A stretch of DNA of 10,561 nt from an uncultured Pleurocapsa sp. (GTDB lineage: Bacteria > Cyanobacteriota > Cyanobacteriia > Cyanobacteriales > Xenococcaceae), in the NCBI GenBank assembly GCA_937884735.1, contig CAKZYI010000371.1:1-10561 (forward strand), written 5' to 3'. Below, in pieces: positions 1-6,646 of this stretch (its first letter is position 1; every line of letters begins with the position of its first letter). The translations under genes and the position numbers were made by a program. The notes beneath the pieces were generated by a model. That model did no database searches. It saw nothing but the letters and a program-made list of their open reading frames with translations, and was not told the origin of the DNA.

Positions 1-132
1 CTAATTCAGCATCTTCGATTTCTTCACTAGCTTCTAGTTCAGCATCTTCAATCTCTTCGCTAGCTTCTAATTCAGCATCTTCGATTTCTTCACTAGCTTC
101 TAGTTCAGCATCTTCAATCTCCTCGCTAGCTT
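1..132. repeat. 33-bp tandem repeat, four copies, with 66-bp higher-order period
   Basis: Copies start at 1, 34, 67 and 100. Copies 1 and 3 are identical; copies 2 and 4 differ from each other by one base. The two types differ at four positions, all synonymous in the minus-strand reading frame (AGT/AGC, GAA/GAG, ATC/ATT, TTA/CTA). The A-B-A-B order implies recent duplication of a 66-bp dimer. The array continues off the window. Confidence 0.95.
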
Positions 133-310
133 CTAAACCAGTATTGTAATCGCTTTCTTCTGCATCTTGTAATTCGATTTCGTCAGGAGAAATTTCTACA
201 GAGTTTTCAGCTTGGCTAACTTTAGTTGTACTACTTTTAACAGAGGTACTAACTCCCAATAATGCAACTAGACCTAAAGTAACAGATAGAGCTTTAAATT
301 GAAGTTTCAT
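1..310 (-). CDS. Secreted acidic tandem-repeat protein, 5' part only
   Basis: Reading from the ATG at 308-310, the frame stays open for 103 codons to the window edge, so the C-terminus is missing. Residues 1-22 look like a signal peptide: MKLQFK, then a hydrophobic core ALSVTLGLVALLGV, then a Ser/Thr/Lys stretch. After a linker rich in Glu, Ser and Asp come four complete copies of the 11-residue unit LEASEEIEDAE and the start of a fifth. Each unit carries six acidic residues (five Glu and one Asp) and no basic ones. The protein is therefore probably exported and strongly acidic. I do not recognise a family; cation binding, surface or matrix roles are only possibilities. The region before the ATG has no strong Shine-Dalgarno sequence (AAGAATAACC). 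Confidence in the gene is high, in function nil. Confidence 0.75.
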   Translation of the reverse strand, partial: MKLQFKALSVTLGLVALLGVSTSVKSSTTKVSQAENSVEISPDEIELQDAEESDYNTGLEASEEIEDAELEASEEIEDAELEASEEIEDAELEASEEIEDAEL

Positions 311-991
311 GGTTATTCTTTTAATTTATTCTTTGTTGTTTGGTTTCTACAAGATAAATAGAAAAAGTAAAAAAAAAGATAGCAAACAAAATTTTATTTA
401 CCTGTCTTTTTTATCCATAAAAAGGGAACTTTTGAAAAGCAGAAAGCGTCGCCTTCAATTTTAAAAAGTAAAGAAGAAGATAAGTTTTTCATACTGTGTT
501 TTAGAGATGAAAAGCAGAAAAATAAAAGACGCACTATAAAAGCAAAGTAGTTGACAATACTAGATATTAAACTCTTGATAAATAGAGCAAAACAATCTAC
601 ATGACATTAAATGCAATTTATTTATATTTATAAGTAACAAATTTTCAAAAGAATTATTTCGTTTAGATGTTCAATCCAATAGTTTTCGTAATCATGAACT
701 GTAATAGTCTTTATCTAGTTTACAAATATCTATTTATGAGTTAAATATACTGGGTGTTAAAATAGAAAAAATATACTAAATTATTATGTCTTGCACAACT
801 AAGTGTTTTGACTGAGATAAAATACTTAGCTTTAGTTTGAAAAATATTAATTACGATTAATTAAAATAAAACTATTTTGCCTCTACCACAACCAAGACTT
901 GCGATTCAAAATAAATGGGCTTGGAATTTGTACTTTTTTACGTGAGAATATAAGATTAGTTCGCGATCGACTCAGTAAACAATAGTGCCTA
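311..991. other. Long AT-rich intergenic region without a recognisable gene
   Basis: This 681-bp stretch lies between the divergent repeat-protein gene and hisIE and must contain both promoters, but I could not place convincing -35/-10 pairs. No open frame of useful length, tRNA or rRNA is visible. The 12-mer GAAAAGCAGAAA occurs twice (434-445 and 509-520). An 11-bp stem-loop at 799-829 is listed separately. It has no GCGATCGC copy, unlike most of the coding DNA in the window. Confidence 0.7.
799..829. other. Inverted repeat / stem-loop upstream of hisIE
   Basis: CTAAGTGTTTT (799-809) can pair with AAAATACTTAG (819-829) over 11 positions, one of them G-U in the plus-strand RNA, with a 9-nt loop. 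It lies 163 bp before the hisIE start. It is not followed by a good U-tract, so a terminator is not clear; it could be an operator or part of a leader or small RNA. Confidence 0.4.
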
Positions 992-1633
992 ATGTCTTCA
1001 AGCAAAACAAGTAATCTAGCTGTTCCTGTAGAAAAAATTCGTTATAACGAGAAAGGTTTAGTACCCGCGATCGCTCAAGACCATCTTGACGGTACAGTGT
1101 TAATGATGGCGTGGATGAACCAAGAGTCTCTTCAAAAAACTATTGAGACAGAAGAAACTTGGTATAGGAGTAGATCTCGTCAAGAATTGTGGCACATGGG
1201 AGCGACTTCTGGTCATATTCAAAAAGTGCGATCGCTTCGTTATGATTGCGACAGTGATGCTTTATTAATTACCATTGAGCAAATTGGTGATGTTGCTTGT
1301 CATAAGGGGGAACGTAGCTGTTTTCATCAGGTAGATGGCGCCAAGAAAGTTCCTCCCGCAGATACTCTATCAGAAGTATATCGAGTCATTCGCGATCGTC
1401 AAGCGAATCCGAGCGAAACTTCTTATACTTGCCAGTTGTTAGCAGGAGGAGACAATATAATACTCAAGAAAATTGGCGAAGAGTCGGCAGAAGTAGTAAT
1501 GGCTTGCAAAGATGATGATAGTAATGCGATCGCTTCTGAAGTAGCAGATTTGTTTTATCACACTCTCGTTGCACTAGCTCACCACAATGTAGATATCCGC
1601 GATGTATATCGCCATTTACAATCTAGAAGATGA
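992..1633 (+). CDS. hisIE: Bifunctional phosphoribosyl-AMP cyclohydrolase / phosphoribosyl-ATP pyrophosphatase
   Basis: HisIE catalyses steps 2 and 3 of histidine synthesis in the cytosol: PR-ATP is hydrolysed to PR-AMP (HisE part), whose purine ring is then opened (HisI part). The HisI domain covers about residues 13-113, with the WYRSRSRQELWHMG segment, the acidic DCD at 85-87 and the Zn cysteines C86, C103 and C110 (CHKGERSCF). The HisE domain, about 125-210, has the helix motif GEESAEVV (162-169) and SEVADLFYH (182-190), which carry the Mg-binding acidic residues. The 213-residue length is normal for the fused form. The gene stands alone, not in a his operon, as is usual in cyanobacteria. 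It converges on the bilin lyase gene with 45 bp between them. No strong ribosome-binding site precedes the ATG. Confidence 0.97.
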   Translation: MSSSKTSNLAVPVEKIRYNEKGLVPAIAQDHLDGTVLMMAWMNQESLQKTIETEETWYRSRSRQELWHMGATSGHIQKVRSLRYDCDSDALLITIEQIGDVACHKGERSCFHQVDGAKKVPPADTLSEVYRVIRDRQANPSETSYTCQLLAGGDNIILKKIGEESAEVVMACKDDDSNAIASEVADLFYHTLVALAHHNVDIRDVYRHLQSRR

Positions 1634-1678
1634 AGTGATTGCTGACTAACAAATGGACATATCCTTATTCTTTATTTC

Positions 1679-2200
1679 TCATTCCTCATCGTTTTTTGGG
1701 GCTGCTTTGCGAATTTCAGAGTAGAAAGAAGTCTGTTTTCTACCATCATCAAATTTGACTATGGTAGTACGCATCTTAAAATTTTCACTGGCAAACCATT
1801 GTCTTTCTTCGGCGTGCATGCCATCAGTGTCTAAAAACAGGGTAAGAGCTTCGTCTGCCCCAAGAGCATAGTGTCCACAAACTTTACTATCTTGGGGGCG
1901 AATTAGCTTTCCTGTGGTGTCATCATTGGGATTACTGACTAGAACAACAGTAGCCGAACCTACTTGTTTTGACTTTCCCCAGTCTACGGAATTATCCCAG
2001 CTTTGCACTGTACCTCCCAAAATCAACTGAGGATCGAGATTATGTTTTTTACACAATTCAACTGCTTTAGCATCATCAGCATCAATAAGCTCAATAGTAA
2101 TATCTGCTTTGCTATTGTCTGCTTCTCCTCCCACAAGATAGTTAGTACGCTGACTAAACCATTTGCCTGCACTTAAATTTAGAAATTCTTTTAAATTCAT
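1679..2200 (-). CDS. cpcS: Phycobiliprotein chromophore lyase, CpcS/CpeS family
   Basis: Members of this lipocalin-like family attach phycocyanobilin or phycoerythrobilin to a cysteine of phycobiliprotein subunits for phycobilisome assembly. Family marks are the N-terminal FLNLSAGKWFSQRTNY (residues 6-21), the ADITIELIDADD strand (32-43), the central glycine-rich LGGTVQSWD and the C-terminal pair of segments EERQWFASENFKMRTT and TSFYSEIRKA. The length of 173 is slightly short of many members. The GGTVQSWDN and KLIRPQ versions differ from the usual GGARVSWDG and LLRE, so it may belong to the CpcU/CpeU-like subgroup that works as a heterodimer partner rather than CpcS proper. The subtype and target subunit cannot be fixed from sequence alone, so the gene symbol is approximate. 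No phycobiliprotein structural gene lies in the window. Confidence 0.9.
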   Translation of the reverse strand: MNLKEFLNLSAGKWFSQRTNYLVGGEADNSKADITIELIDADDAKAVELCKKHNLDPQLILGGTVQSWDNSVDWGKSKQVGSATVVLVSNPNDDTTGKLIRPQDSKVCGHYALGADEALTLFLDTDGMHAEERQWFASENFKMRTTIVKFDDGRKQTSFYSEIRKAAPKNDEE

Positions 2201-2309
2201 GTTTATATTATTTTGTTAATTGCTTTAAAAATTCTATAAAATTATCGTCCCGATTGAACCCTTGCATATATTAGTTTTCTTGGCAACACTCCAATTTTCC
2301 TAAAGTTAT

Positions 2310-2807
2310 ATGAACAATCAACAATACCCTACTTCAGTTGTCAATCTACCTTCCCTTGAATTGACTCTTAATATTTTAATTAACCGCCAGGAAAAAGATT
2401 GGGGTTGCTTTAAAGTAATAAAAGAGGAAGATTTCTACGCTTTGTATATTCCCTCGATGGATAGTTTTAAGCTATTTAAAAATCCCAAAAGTGAAAACTA
2501 TCGAGGATATTGGAGGAATTATCTTTCTGAAGTTCTACCCGATGTTAAAAACCGAGCAGAAAAGCCCGATGTCTTTCTGCGTAACCGTAGCAAGCAGATC
2601 GACGAAAAAAAGAAAAACTCAAGTCTCACCATACGTAAAAAGCAGCGCATCATAGATGTTAAGTATCGCTATAATCCTTGTCCCGAAATGTATCGCTTAA
2701 ATCAAATGATTGCTAAACTAATTCGCGATCGCATTGCCAGCAACGCTACCTTCGATCCAGCAACAGAAATAATGCCTTTAGTATTGGCTACAGAAGTTGA
2801 AGATTGA
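2310..2807 (+). CDS. Hypothetical protein, 165 residues
   Basis: I do not recognise this protein. It has no signal peptide and no membrane segment. The N-terminal half is mixed, with aromatic-rich runs such as DWGCFKVIKEEDFYALYIPSM (broken by Cys) and a tyrosine/tryptophan patch YRGYWRNYL near residues 64-72. Residues about 90-115 are very basic (RNRSKQIDEKKKN, then RKKQR), followed by a helical NPCPEMYRLNQMIAKLIRDRI segment. The basic middle could bind nucleic acid, but this is only a composition argument. A HIP1 site lies within its end, which suggests long residence in a cyanobacterial genome. It is divergent from the bilin lyase gene (109 bp apart) and converges on the TetR gene with 17 bp between stops. 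The start is the first ATG; no clear ribosome-binding site supports it. Confidence 0.7.
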   Translation: MNNQQYPTSVVNLPSLELTLNILINRQEKDWGCFKVIKEEDFYALYIPSMDSFKLFKNPKSENYRGYWRNYLSEVLPDVKNRAEKPDVFLRNRSKQIDEKKKNSSLTIRKKQRIIDVKYRYNPCPEMYRLNQMIAKLIRDRIASNATFDPATEIMPLVLATEVED

Positions 2808-2824
2808 TTTGACCAACCTTTTTG

Positions 2825-3715
2825 TCACAAGTTGTCGTAAGTGAGCCAGTCTGGATCTAAATAATAAATACGGCTATCGGTGTTGCCCTGACAGAGTAAT
2901 ATTTCTTTTTCTTGCATCGCTTTTAAATCTCTTTGAAGAGTGCGTCTAGAAACATTAGCAAACATTGCCTCACAGTTTTGAATGGTTATTTCTGGGTTTT
3001 GAATAGTATACTTAAGAATTATTTTTTGACGAGAATTAAGCTGGTGTAACTGTGCTATTGTTTCCCACTGCTGAATAGAACTATTGATGGTGCGATCGCC
3101 AAGCTCGTCTTGTAAATAGGCTCTGAGTATGGCTTCGATTTCCAGAAATATTTCCTGGCGGTGTTTTTTATTGCTGCGTAATGCCAGAAGAATCAGGGTA
3201 TTAATGCCATTAACACAAACTTCAGCTAATAGCTGACAGCGTTTGTCAGTCAAGGCTGGATTACGCCCTTTGAACAGTTTGGCTGTAAATTGAACTGCTT
3301 CTTGAGTAAAGCTATTGTCAATATTTTTGAAAATAGTAGGTGAAGTATAAAACTGAATAAAAATAATTCTAGAAGTTGGCTGCTCGAATAACTGTTGAAA
3401 CTGCACTCTAAGGGTACGCACAAAATCAGCGAAGGGCAATTGAATAATCTCTGGACGCGATAGTTTATCCCAAACTACGTAGACGCGATCGATATGGCGT
3501 AATTCTAAAGCATTAAAAATTGCTAGTTTGTCAGGGAAAAATTGATAGAGAGAACCAACTGCGGTATTGGCTTTAGCCGCTATGGCATGGGTAGTAGCAG
3601 CTTCAAAACCTACTTCATCAAAGACGATGGCTGCTGCATCCAAAATTTTTTCCACACGCTCTTGAGAACGTTTTTGTTGGGGTTGGCGACGAAGGGAGTT
3701 ATTTGGCTCTTTCAT
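2825..3715 (-). CDS. TetR/AcrR-type transcriptional regulator with C-terminal winged helix
   Basis: The N-terminal TetR DNA-binding domain spans about residues 15-62: helices KILDAAAIVFDEVGFEAATTHAIAAKANTAVGSLYQFF broken here as ILDAAAIVF and AIAAKANTAVGSLYQFFPDK, with the usual GSLYQFFPDK recognition end. A helical ligand/dimer domain follows to about 200. Unusually, residues 226-287 form a second helix-turn-helix of DeoR/winged-helix type: LNSRQKIILKYT, then VSRRTLQRDLKAMQEKEIL and the wing ending in SRIYYL. At 296 residues it is about 100 longer than a normal TetR repressor. It is divergent from the Rieske oxygenase gene, so that gene and itself are the likely targets. An inverted repeat overlaps its start codon. 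Ligand unknown. Confidence 0.9.
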   Translation of the reverse strand: MKEPNNSLRRQPQQKRSQERVEKILDAAAIVFDEVGFEAATTHAIAAKANTAVGSLYQFFPDKLAIFNALELRHIDRVYVVWDKLSRPEIIQLPFADFVRTLRVQFQQLFEQPTSRIIFIQFYTSPTIFKNIDNSFTQEAVQFTAKLFKGRNPALTDKRCQLLAEVCVNGINTLILLALRSNKKHRQEIFLEIEAILRAYLQDELGDRTINSSIQQWETIAQLHQLNSRQKIILKYTIQNPEITIQNCEAMFANVSRRTLQRDLKAMQEKEILLCQGNTDSRIYYLDPDWLTYDNL

Positions 3716-3742
3716 TTGACAAAAATGAATAATATGTCATAT
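3714..3742. promoter_or_regulatory. Candidate operator 1 (inverted repeat over the TetR start)
   Basis: ATTTGACA (3714-3721) faces TGTCATAT (3735-3742) across 13 bp; 7 of 8 arm positions pair. The left arm overlaps the start codon of the TetR-type gene, which suits autorepression. The TGTC/GACA ends match those of the second repeat further along the same gap. Binding by the neighbouring TetR protein is inferred from position only. Confidence 0.4.
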
Positions 3743-3801
3743 ATTTAATTTATTAAGGTTTTTACAAGTTTTACTGGCGGCTATTTATATAGCTAATTTA
3801 C

Positions 3802-3831
3802 TTGCGACATTATTTATTTTACTTGTCGCAA
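3802..3831. promoter_or_regulatory. Candidate operator 2 (perfect 8-bp inverted repeat)
   Basis: TTGCGACA (3802-3809) and TGTCGCAA (3824-3831) are exact reverse complements 14 bp apart, 41-70 bp before the Rieske oxygenase start. The octamer TTTACTTG is also directly repeated at 3797 and 3818, 21 bp apart, or about two helical turns. A short perfect palindrome GCTAT/ATAGC sits just upstream at 3780-3793. The layout resembles a TetR-family operator in a divergent promoter. A weak promoter guess is TTTACA at 3761-3766 with TTATAT at 3785-3790 (18-bp spacer), which would put this repeat just downstream of the -10. Confidence 0.5.
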
Positions 3832-3871
3832 TTGATTTGCATACAAAATTTTTCTGAGAGGATTTTTTATC

Positions 3872-4831
3872 GTGTCTATGTTAGAAGGTGCGCCTTGGCT
3901 ATTGGCGCATAAATCGATGCTAGAACCAAACAAACCTTTAAAAATCTCACTTTATGACAAGGATTATGTAATTTGGCAAGATACAACAGGACTTGTCACC
4001 GCTTTACCTAATACTTGTCCTCACATGGGTGCGATGTTATCAGAAGGATGGTGTGAAGTTCGCCAGGATGGCACAAGTGCGGTGGTATGCCCCTTCCATG
4101 CATTAGAATTCGATTCTGATGGCTGTACCGTCTTGCCTGGAACTGATAAAAAAACTTTACCTCAACTTAAACCGCTAGATTTAATAGTTCAAGATGATTT
4201 TATTTGGTCTTACGGCGGTTACGAACCCAAACTTTCTATTCCCAATATTCTAGAGAAAATTAATCGCGAATACGAATTAATTGGTTATACAGCCGATATT
4301 AGCATTGAGACAGACTTGCGATCGATGCTGCTCATTATGCACGACTACAATCATCAAAACGGTACTCATCGAGATTTATTTGAGATTACCGAAGTTAAGT
4401 TTGAGCAATTCATTGACAATGGTTATCATTCAGAGGCTTTTTTCCAGACTCCTACAGCCCCAAAAACTTTTTGGCAAAAGCTGAAACAACCCAATCAATT
4501 TTTGCTTCCCAACATAATACAGGCTCACTTAGAAAATTACTTTCCCTCAATAGTTATTTTTTACGGCAGTTCACCTTTTGGTAGAATCGCCCAATGTCAT
4601 TTGTTTGTTCCAGAATCAGCAACTAAAACGCGGACTTATGTATTGTTATTTGGTGAAGGAAACAATCCTTTAGCTAAATTACTCAAAAATCAATTTCTCG
4701 GCTTTAGTAAAGTAGTTGTAGAACAGGATGTAGATATTCTACAGAAAATTTATGCTGATGCACCCCAAAAAATCAGGCTCAATAATGAAGTAGGAATGGA
4801 TTGGGTAAAACGTAATATTAATGATTGGTAG
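3872..4831 (+). CDS. Rieske [2Fe-2S] non-heme iron oxygenase
   Basis: The N-terminal Rieske domain has ligands C49 and H51 (CPH) and C73 and H76 (CPFH). The loop between H51 and C73 is 21 residues, about five longer than usual, with an extra Cys61. The catalytic domain has the mononuclear iron motif D158-x2-H161-x4-H166 (DYNHQNGTH) and a likely third ligand D286 in EQDVDIL. This is the layout of oxygenase subunits that hydroxylate, demethylate or desaturate small molecules with electrons from a ferredoxin or reductase, none of which is encoded nearby. There is no membrane segment and no C-terminal CxxC, which argues against the pheophorbide/chlorophyllide oxygenase branch. The GTG start is chosen because AGAGGA lies about 10 nt upstream; an in-frame ATG two codons later is possible. 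Substrate unknown; control by the divergent TetR-type protein is inferred. Confidence 0.9.
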   Translation: MSMLEGAPWLLAHKSMLEPNKPLKISLYDKDYVIWQDTTGLVTALPNTCPHMGAMLSEGWCEVRQDGTSAVVCPFHALEFDSDGCTVLPGTDKKTLPQLKPLDLIVQDDFIWSYGGYEPKLSIPNILEKINREYELIGYTADISIETDLRSMLLIMHDYNHQNGTHRDLFEITEVKFEQFIDNGYHSEAFFQTPTAPKTFWQKLKQPNQFLLPNIIQAHLENYFPSIVIFYGSSPFGRIAQCHLFVPESATKTRTYVLLFGEGNNPLAKLLKNQFLGFSKVVVEQDVDILQKIYADAPQKIRLNNEVGMDWVKRNINDW

Positions 4832-4943
4832 CTTTTAAGAAACAAAAAATCTAAAGAATAAAAAAAGTTAATTACGGTTTGAGCATTGGATAATTAAGAT
4901 CGTTATAGAGATCGAGCATAATCAATAATCAAATATAACAAGT

Positions 4944-5816
4944 ATGGTAGAAGCAAAAATTGGCATTATTGGCGGTAGTGGCTTGTATAAAATGGACGCT
5001 CTCAAAGACGTTCAAGAAGTAAAATTATCTACCCCTTTCGGCGATCCTTCAGATGTTTTGATTGTTGGAATTTTAGAAGACGCTACAGTTGCTTTTTTAG
5101 CTCGTCACGGGCGCAATCATCTTCTCTTGCCTACAGAGTTGCCTTTTAGAGCAAATATTCACGCCATGAAGCAATTAGGCGTGGAATATATTATTTCTGC
5201 TTCTGCGGTAGGTTCTCTTAAAGAAGAAGCCAAGCCCCTAGACATGGTAATTCCCGATCAGTTTATAGATCGTACCAAAAACAGAGCCTCTACATTTTTT
5301 GGCGAAGGATTGGTAGCGCATATTGCCTTTGGCGATCCTATTTGTACAAATCTGGCGAATGTTGTTGCTGATGCCGCTGAGTCATTAGATTTAGCTGAAT
5401 CCACTTTACATCGTGGAGGTGCTTATATTTGTATGGAAGGCCCAGCATTTTCTACCAAAGCTGAATCTAATCTTTATCGAAGTTGGGGTGCAACGGTAAT
5501 TGGCATGACCAATTTAACAGAGGCAAAATTAGCCAGAGAAGCAGAGATAGCCTATGCCACTCTAGCTCTTGTTACTGACTACGATTGTTGGCATTCAGAT
5601 CACGACAGCGTTACGGTAGAAATGATTATTGGTAACTTACAAAAAAATGCTACTAATGCTCAACTAGTAGTGAAAGAAGCGGTTAAAAGACTAAATGCCA
5701 ATCCTCCAGAATCAATAGCACACTCAGCCTTAAAATTTGCCATTCTAACTCCTCCTGATAGTATTCCTGCTCCAACTAGAGAAAAGTTAGCTTTACTAAC
5801 TAAAAAGTATTTTTAG
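4944..5816 (+). CDS. mtnP: S-methyl-5'-thioadenosine phosphorylase
   Basis: MtnP cleaves 5'-methylthioadenosine, the by-product of polyamine and related synthesis, with phosphate to adenine and 5-methylthioribose-1-phosphate, feeding methionine salvage in the cytosol. Family motifs are all present: GIIGGSGLY (7-15), the phosphate-binding RHGRNH (54-59), ISASAVGSL (84-92), MEGPAFST (164-171), GMTNLTEAKLAREAEI (187-202) and TDYDCW (211-216). The length of 290 is typical. It appears to be a single-gene unit in the window: 112 bp separate it from the Rieske gene and the following gene is convergent. No sign of damage. A weak promoter may be TTGAGC at 4879-4884 with TATAGA at 4904-4909, though its spacer (19 bp) is long. 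Confidence 0.97.
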   Translation: MVEAKIGIIGGSGLYKMDALKDVQEVKLSTPFGDPSDVLIVGILEDATVAFLARHGRNHLLLPTELPFRANIHAMKQLGVEYIISASAVGSLKEEAKPLDMVIPDQFIDRTKNRASTFFGEGLVAHIAFGDPICTNLANVVADAAESLDLAESTLHRGGAYICMEGPAFSTKAESNLYRSWGATVIGMTNLTEAKLAREAEIAYATLALVTDYDCWHSDHDSVTVEMIIGNLQKNATNAQLVVKEAVKRLNANPPESIAHSALKFAILTPPDSIPAPTREKLALLTKKYF

Positions 5817-5878
5817 CTGCTGTTGAACTAAAAAATTTACTGAGGAATTTAATGGTGGATTGTAGTCATTCCAGCTTG

Positions 5879-5913
5879 AATAGCTAATAGCTAATAGCTA
5901 ATGGCTAATAGCT
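5879..5913. repeat. Heptanucleotide tandem repeat (AATAGCT)x5
   Basis: Five consecutive 7-bp units AATAGCT run from 5879 to 5913; the fourth reads AATGGCT. Short tandem heptamers of this kind are common between genes in cyanobacteria. It lies between the convergent mtnP and LRAT genes, so it is not in a promoter. AGCT inside each unit is self-complementary, so the array can fold on itself. Confidence 0.9.
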
Positions 5914-5926
5914 ACTTTTAAAAGTA
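5913..5926. terminator. Palindrome between convergent genes, possible weak terminator
   Basis: TACTTTTAAAAGTA is a perfect 14-bp palindrome directly after the heptamer array. It is too AT-rich and has too small a loop for a strong intrinsic terminator. Its place between the mtnP and LRAT stop codons is the only support for a termination role. Confidence 0.25.
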
Positions 5927-5949
5927 TCCTATGGTTTTTATATTATCTT

Positions 5950-6630
5950 TTATAATTCCTGTTGATTGCGAACAATATTCTCTGTCATCTCGGCTAATTC
6001 GCTAAGTTCAATCTCTAATTTGCTGGCTTTTTTCTCATAATTGAGCTTTTTGGCGATCGCAGCACGGGCTAAATCTTCGCGATCTTTTTTCAATGCTTCT
6101 TTGGCTACCCTATCCCAAGTTTGAACTTCACTAACAGCCTGTTGGTATTGCGGCTGTACTTGCTCCCAGACTGACTTTATATCTCGAAGAGACTCGGCTA
6201 ACAATTGCTGGGCGGTATTACTATCTTTTCCTGTTAACGCCTGTTTAATTGGCTCGTAAAGTTTGTTGGGATCTAAATTGTGAATCAACGGTACAAAATC
6301 TTTTACCTGTTGGCTTTCGCTAACTCCTGTTTTGCACCAGTTAGCAAAATGTTCGCAGTTATTAAACAGTAGATTGTATTTGTGTTCTCCCAAACGACTC
6401 TCTGCTCTTTCGACTACTGCATCGGGGATATAGCCAAAGCCATCATTATATTTAGCCACATACACAGGATTTCCTCGAGCAAAAGTTTCTAGAGAAGTGC
6501 GTTCGATGGTTTCGCTGGGCTTACGATAATGAATTACTGTACCATCACCACAATCAATACCATGATGCTTGTATAACCCATCAAATTGCCATAAATTCCG
6601 ATATACGTAAATGCGATCGCCTTTTGCCAT
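5950..6630 (-). CDS. LRAT-domain protein with C-terminal PspA/Vipp1-like helix
   Basis: Residues about 1-110 form an LRAT/H-REV107-type domain of the NlpC/P60 papain-like superfamily: H22 in HHGIDCGDG, a second His H34 in VIHY and the nucleophile C92 in the hallmark NCEHF (91-95). Family members move acyl chains between lipids and amines or act as phospholipases. Residues about 140-225 are helical, and 172-225 closely resemble the central coiled coil of PspA/Vipp1, as in WDRVAKEALKKDREDLARAA; the KxREDLARAA part is nearly the same in E. coli PspA. No signal peptide or membrane helix is seen, so the protein is likely cytosolic and may bind membranes through the helix. It starts 16 nt after the GntR coding region ends and is probably cotranscribed with it. 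Acyl substrate unknown; bacterial function unproven. Confidence 0.85.
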   Translation of the reverse strand: MAKGDRIYVYRNLWQFDGLYKHHGIDCGDGTVIHYRKPSETIERTSLETFARGNPVYVAKYNDGFGYIPDAVVERAESRLGEHKYNLLFNNCEHFANWCKTGVSESQQVKDFVPLIHNLDPNKLYEPIKQALTGKDSNTAQQLLAESLRDIKSVWEQVQPQYQQAVSEVQTWDRVAKEALKKDREDLARAAIAKKLNYEKKASKLEIELSELAEMTENIVRNQQEL

Positions 6631-6646
6631 TAGAGATTTGGTTCAG

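Noticed and set aside
1..132. CRISPR-like array
   Set aside because: The 33-bp units are contiguous with no spacers and are read in frame as a protein repeat.
799..829. Rho-independent terminator
   Set aside because: The stem is AT-rich and the following bases are CTTTAGTTTG, not a continuous U-tract; no upstream gene on the plus strand needs it.
1634..1678. Terminator between hisIE and the bilin lyase gene
   Set aside because: Only a 3-bp stem GGA/TCC could be found in the 45-bp gap.
3872..4831. Pheophorbide a / chlorophyllide a oxygenase
   Set aside because: No C-terminal CxxC motif and no membrane helices; only the general Rieske oxygenase motifs are present.
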